The notes beneath the pieces were generated by a model. The model was given only the letters and a program-made list of their open reading frames with translations. It was not told where the DNA came from and did not search any database. A DNA stretch of 43,782 bases from Halarcobacter sp. Its GTDB lineage: Bacteria; Campylobacterota; Campylobacteria; Campylobacterales; Arcobacteraceae. How positions within the stretch are numbered: position 1 is the stretch's first letter; the number at the start of each line of letters is the position of its first letter. A program made the translations under genes and the position numbers. The DNA lies in assembly GCA_030145305.1 (NCBI GenBank), contig JAQYVX010000014.1, positions 1 through 43,782 on the forward strand, read 5' to 3'. This document shows positions 40,892-43,782 of the stretch, one piece after another.

Positions 40892-43782
40892 ATGATCAAG
40901 TTGATAATTAAGAACCCAGATGGTTCGCAAACAAGTAAAGAGATTACACAAGATACTACATTAAGTCCAAGTAAGGGACAACAATTTTATTTTGATAATA
41001 CAGATGGAAGTAGAAAGTATACTTTCAATTTATCAGATGGAGAAGAATCTATTGAGCTTATCTTTGCAGGTAATGACGAAAGATTAGTATTAAATCTTAA
41101 AGGTATGGCAGAATTAATAAAGCAATCTGAAAATATAACTAGTGAAAAAGCCAAAACAGTTCTTGGTATCATGGATGACGATGATGGCATGAAAGAACTT
41201 AATGAAACTGCATTAAACAATGAATTTCAAGGTGATAAAGTAATCACTGACTTAAAAGAGCTATTATCAGATACAAGTAATCCTGATGAAAATTATCAAA
41301 ATGGTATTATTATTGATGACTTTGGTTCTTTACTTGAAAAATTAGATGCAGCAGCAGCAGGTGGAGAACTAGGACAAGGTTCTGGTTTTACAAATGACCC
41401 TAATAATCCTTCCGGAGAAGTATATGGAGTCGATGCCAGAGGTAGAGGATTAACTGTTGATAGAGAAGATCCTAGTGGTGAAGTCGATGGGGGCGAAGAA
41501 GATAATAATAATCCTTTATTAATTATTGGAGATGCACGTGTTGTATATGAAGCAGGTTTGGATGATGGTTCTAACCCTGGCAATAGTGATATTGTAAATG
41601 GAACATTTAGAATTGAAGCTCTAGATGGTATTTCAATTGTAACAATTGGAGGACGTGAATTTACAGTAGCTCAATTAGTAGCTACAAATACAATAGCTTC
41701 TTCTGGTATTGATACAGGAGAAGGAACATTTGTAATTAATGGATATACAGAAGTATCAGCTGGCGGATCAGTAGTTAGTTTTGAATATACTTTAAAAGAC
41801 AATCTAGCTCATAACGATGAATTAGCTGATGGAGATGCAACAAATAATAGTGCAAATACAGTTTCAGATTTTGTTGCTATATCAGTTAGGGATTCTGATG
41901 GAGATGTTGCAAATGGGCAACTACAAATTAATATTATTGATGATGTTCCAACTCTTGATGTGGGACTTGGTGAAGGTGATGAAATATCATTAATAACACA
42001 AGATACAGACACAATTGGATCTGCTAGTGATACAGATACCGCATCTTTTGCATTTAACTTTACATTAAGCCAAGAAATGGGAGCTGATAGACCTGGTACT
42101 CCTGCAACACTAACGTATTCATTATCTGTTGCAAATGCAACAAGTGGATTAACACATGAAGGTTTAGATATAACTTTATCCGTAAATGATTCAGGAATAA
42201 TTGAAGGTAAAGTTATAGGAATTATAGAACCTATTTTTACAGTATCAGTAAATGCAACTACAGGTGAAGTAACACTTACTCAAAATGCAGAAATAGATCA
42301 TTCTGCTCCTGATGGAATAGCTGGTGGAACTGATGAGATTATTGGATTAGCAGCAGGAAGTATAGAACTAACAGCTTCTGCAACAATTACAGATGCTGAT
42401 GGTGATGAAGTATCTGATTCTCAAAAGCTAGATATTAGTCCATCAATTAGTTTTGAAGATGATGTTCCAACAATTGATGTAACGGTTGTAGATGAAGCTG
42501 ATGTAACATTAATAACACAAGACAAAGATACTAAAGGAACATTATCAGATACAGATGTTTCAACAGCAGATTTTAGTGGTGTGTTTGATGTAACTTTTGA
42601 TTATAAAGCAGATGATGTAACTGGAAATGTGAAACCAGATATCTCATATGACTTACAATTAGCAACAGGAGTTCTAGCTGGAACAGATTCAGGATTAGAC
42701 TCATCTGGGAATAATGTTTTATTATACTTCGAAGCTGGAAAAATCATTGGTAGATATAACGATGGAACAAATGATATAGATGTATTTGAAATTAGTGTAG
42801 ATGCTAATGGAGTAGTAACATTAACTCAACATGAAGAGTTAGATCATGTAGGTGAAGAATTAGATGGAGATTCATTTAATAATTCAGCAAATATTTTAGA
42901 ATTAGCAAATGATTTAGTAGAGTTAAAAGCTACATCTACAATCACAGATGATGATGGAGATAAAAGAACAGATTCAGCGAAAATAGATCTTGGTGGAAAT
43001 ATCAAGTTTGAAGATGATATTCCTACAGTAAGTGCAAAAGAAGCTGCAACAGCAGAGGTAGATTTAGATGAGACGACAGATACAGCTGCCGCAACAGGAC
43101 TTGGAGTAGCAGCAACAATTGCAGCAACTGATATTACTAAATTATTTAATACTGTAGATTATGGAGCAGATGGAGCAGGTAAAACAGAATATAGTCTAAC
43201 TGCAACACCTTTAACAGGAACAGGGTTATATTTATCAGGTGCAGATCAATCAGTTGCAGCTAATGAGATTAAATTAGTATCAACAAGTACTGGCTATGCA
43301 GGATATGTAAATGGAGATGTTTCAACATCAGCAGTATTTGAAGTAACAATTGATAGTGCAACAGGAAAAGTAAGTGTTACTCAAAATCAAGCTATGGAGC
43401 ATTCAGATGATGGTTCAAGTACAATTTCTCATAATGATACAAATACTCCACTAGATTTAGATGGCTTAATAAAAGTAGTACAAACAGTAACAGATTCAGA
43501 TGGGGATTCTGTAAGTGCTGCGAGTGAAAGTGCATTAGATATTGAGTTTTATGATGATGGACCAACAGCCTCAATAATAGATACAAACTATAGTGCAATA
43601 GCAGCAAAATTAGATGAGTCAGAGAAAGATGATTTAAGTACTGTAAAAATAGAAGGTGATGGAGTATATAGTGCAAGTGTAAATGTATCAGCAGCATTTG
43701 GTGGAATAGCAGCAGGAAGTTATGGAACAGATGGCGCAGGAAGTACAACATATAACCTAATACTAAAAACAGAAAATGTAGG
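40892..43782 (+). CDS. Giant LapA-like adhesin (RTX/T1SS-143 repeats), 3' end outside window
   Basis: The ATG at 40892 has AAAGGA about seven bases upstream, and the frame is open for 963 codons to the window edge. Residues 1 to about 150 (MIKLIIKNPDGSQTSKEITQ, ...ELNETALNNEFQGDKVI) resemble the N-terminal retention module of LapA-type adhesins. They are followed by LDAAAAGGELGQGSGF with Ala153–Gly157, the AAAG form of the site cut by the LapG protease. After a linker (about 160–215) come tandem beta-rich domains of about 175–185 residues, each starting at DD(V/I/G)PT (residues 350, 523, 708, 888) and including TxTDxDGD motifs, as in the T1SS-143/DUF5801 class. There is no signal peptide, as expected for a type I substrate. 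The C-terminal secretion signal must lie beyond the window. Very likely exported by the operon upstream. Confidence 0.92.
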   Translation, partial: MIKLIIKNPDGSQTSKEITQDTTLSPSKGQQFYFDNTDGSRKYTFNLSDGEESIELIFAGNDERLVLNLKGMAELIKQSENITSEKAKTVLGIMDDDDGMKELNETALNNEFQGDKVITDLKELLSDTSNPDENYQNGIIIDDFGSLLEKLDAAAAGGELGQGSGFTNDPNNPSGEVYGVDARGRGLTVDREDPSGEVDGGEEDNNNPLLIIGDARVVYEAGLDDGSNPGNSDIVNGTFRIEALDGISIVTIGGREFTVAQLVATNTIASSGIDTGEGTFVINGYTEVSAGGSVVSFEYTLKDNLAHNDELADGDATNNSANTVSDFVAISVRDSDGDVANGQLQINIIDDVPTLDVGLGEGDEISLITQDTDTIGSASDTDTASFAFNFTLSQEMGADRPGTPATLTYSLSVANATSGLTHEGLDITLSVNDSGIIEGKVIGIIEPIFTVSVNATTGEVTLTQNAEIDHSAPDGIAGGTDEIIGLAAGSIELTASATITDADGDEVSDSQKLDISPSISFEDDVPTIDVTVVDEADVTLITQDKDTKGTLSDTDVSTADFSGVFDVTFDYKADDVTGNVKPDISYDLQLATGVLAGTDSGLDSSGNNVLLYFEAGKIIGRYNDGTNDIDVFEISVDANGVVTLTQHEELDHVGEELDGDSFNNSANILELANDLVELKATSTITDDDGDKRTDSAKIDLGGNIKFEDDIPTVSAKEAATAEVDLDETTDTAAATGLGVAATIAATDITKLFNTVDYGADGAGKTEYSLTATPLTGTGLYLSGADQSVAANEIKLVSTSTGYAGYVNGDVSTSAVFEVTIDSATGKVSVTQNQAMEHSDDGSSTISHNDTNTPLDLDGLIKVVQTVTDSDGDSVSAASESALDIEFYDDGPTASIIDTNYSAIAAKLDESEKDDLSTVKIEGDGVYSASVNVSAAFGGIAAGSYGTDGAGSTTYNLILKTENV
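41939..43782 (+). repeat. Tandem ~180-residue repeats in the adhesin
   Basis: Unit starts, marked by two aspartates then V/I/G-P-T, are at bases 41939, 42458, 43013 and 43553, which gives periods of 519, 555 and 540 bases. Each unit contains an E-H/DHS motif (IDHSAPDG, LDHVGEEL, MEHSDDGS), then a TDxDGD calcium-type turn shortly before the next start. The repeats are divergent, so recombination between them should be limited within this part. The array continues beyond the window edge. Confidence 0.8.

Noticed and set aside
41296-41583. A serine/proline-rich minus-strand frame within the adhesin linker
   Set aside because: It is the antisense of the Gly/Glu/Asp-rich linker; low-complexity shadow without a ribosome site.
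43392-43751. A long leucine/histidine-rich minus-strand frame within the adhesin gene
   Set aside because: It is the complement of the repeat coding region (T-rich antisense of acidic and Ser/Thr codons). No start signals and a real, better frame lies on the other strand.
41939-43782. A CRISPR-like or DNA-level tandem array in the adhesin gene
   Set aside because: The periodicity is about 540 bases, is divergent at the DNA level, and is explained by protein domain repeats. No short identical repeats with unique spacers were seen anywhere in the window.
1-43782. Insertion sequences or prophage genes
   Set aside because: No transposase, integrase or phage structural protein was recognised in any reading frame, and no matching terminal inverted repeats were noticed by eye.

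Overview
The window is AT-rich and densely coded, and looks like the chromosome of a free-living or host-associated member of the Campylobacterota, most likely an Arcobacter-type genus. The grounds are the htrA–cprR–cprS gene order known from Campylobacter, the very low GC, A/T-dominated codon use, many 'HQWRQPL'-type sensor kinases, tandem amino-acid-binding sensor domains, and Leu/Ser/Cys tRNA genes with encoded CCA ends. The assignment is inference; no rRNA or housekeeping marker is present to fix it.

Layout. (1) 1–3.8 kb: the 3' part of a TPR/Sel1-like protein, an McrC–McrB type IV restriction pair in overlapping order mcrC→mcrB, and a small cysteine-rich protein. (2) 3.8–7.1 kb, minus strand: sensor kinase cprS, response regulator cprR and periplasmic protease htrA, transcribed htrA→cprR→cprS, with a promoter carrying a helical-phase direct repeat. 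(3) 7.4–13.4 kb: a CheB–CheR–PAS fusion followed by a multi-PAS diguanylate cyclase whose EAL domain is cut off after about 20 residues. (4) 13.4–18.9 kb: ilvD, a Leu–Ser–Cys tRNA cluster behind a canonical sigma-70 promoter, an RsuA/RluE-type pseudouridine synthase, and a TetR regulator divergent from a SulP transporter. (5) 18.9–21.2 kb: glutaminyl-tRNA synthetase with a C-terminal GatB/YqeY-like extension. (6) 21.4–32.2 kb: a sensory block with two tandem-SBP sensors (one ending in a histidine kinase, the other in a GGDEF domain), a lone tRNA-Ser, three very small genes, a PhnD-like binding protein translationally coupled to a dCache–PAS–PAS kinase, and a convergent OmpR-type regulator. (7) 32.3 kb to the end: a type I secretion and adhesin module, in order a TolC-like protein with a SPOR-like tail, a LapB-type ABC transporter, a HlyD-type adaptor, an ankyrin/OmpA-like lipoprotein, a WG-repeat lipoprotein, a sensorless histidine kinase, and the start of a giant LapA-like adhesin that runs off the window.

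How it fits together. Two proteins with intact GGDEF motifs can make c-di-GMP, and the last gene is a Lap-class adhesin with an AAAG sequence where a LapG protease would cut. No LapD or LapG lies in the window, so a link between the cyclases and adhesin retention is a hypothesis. Several signalling proteins pair periplasmic ligand-binding modules with kinase or cyclase outputs, as in a bacterium that tunes attachment to nutrients. The least familiar assembly is the adhesin module: two unusual lipoproteins, a TolC with a peptidoglycan-binding-type tail, and a soluble kinase, all placed between the secretion machine and its substrate.
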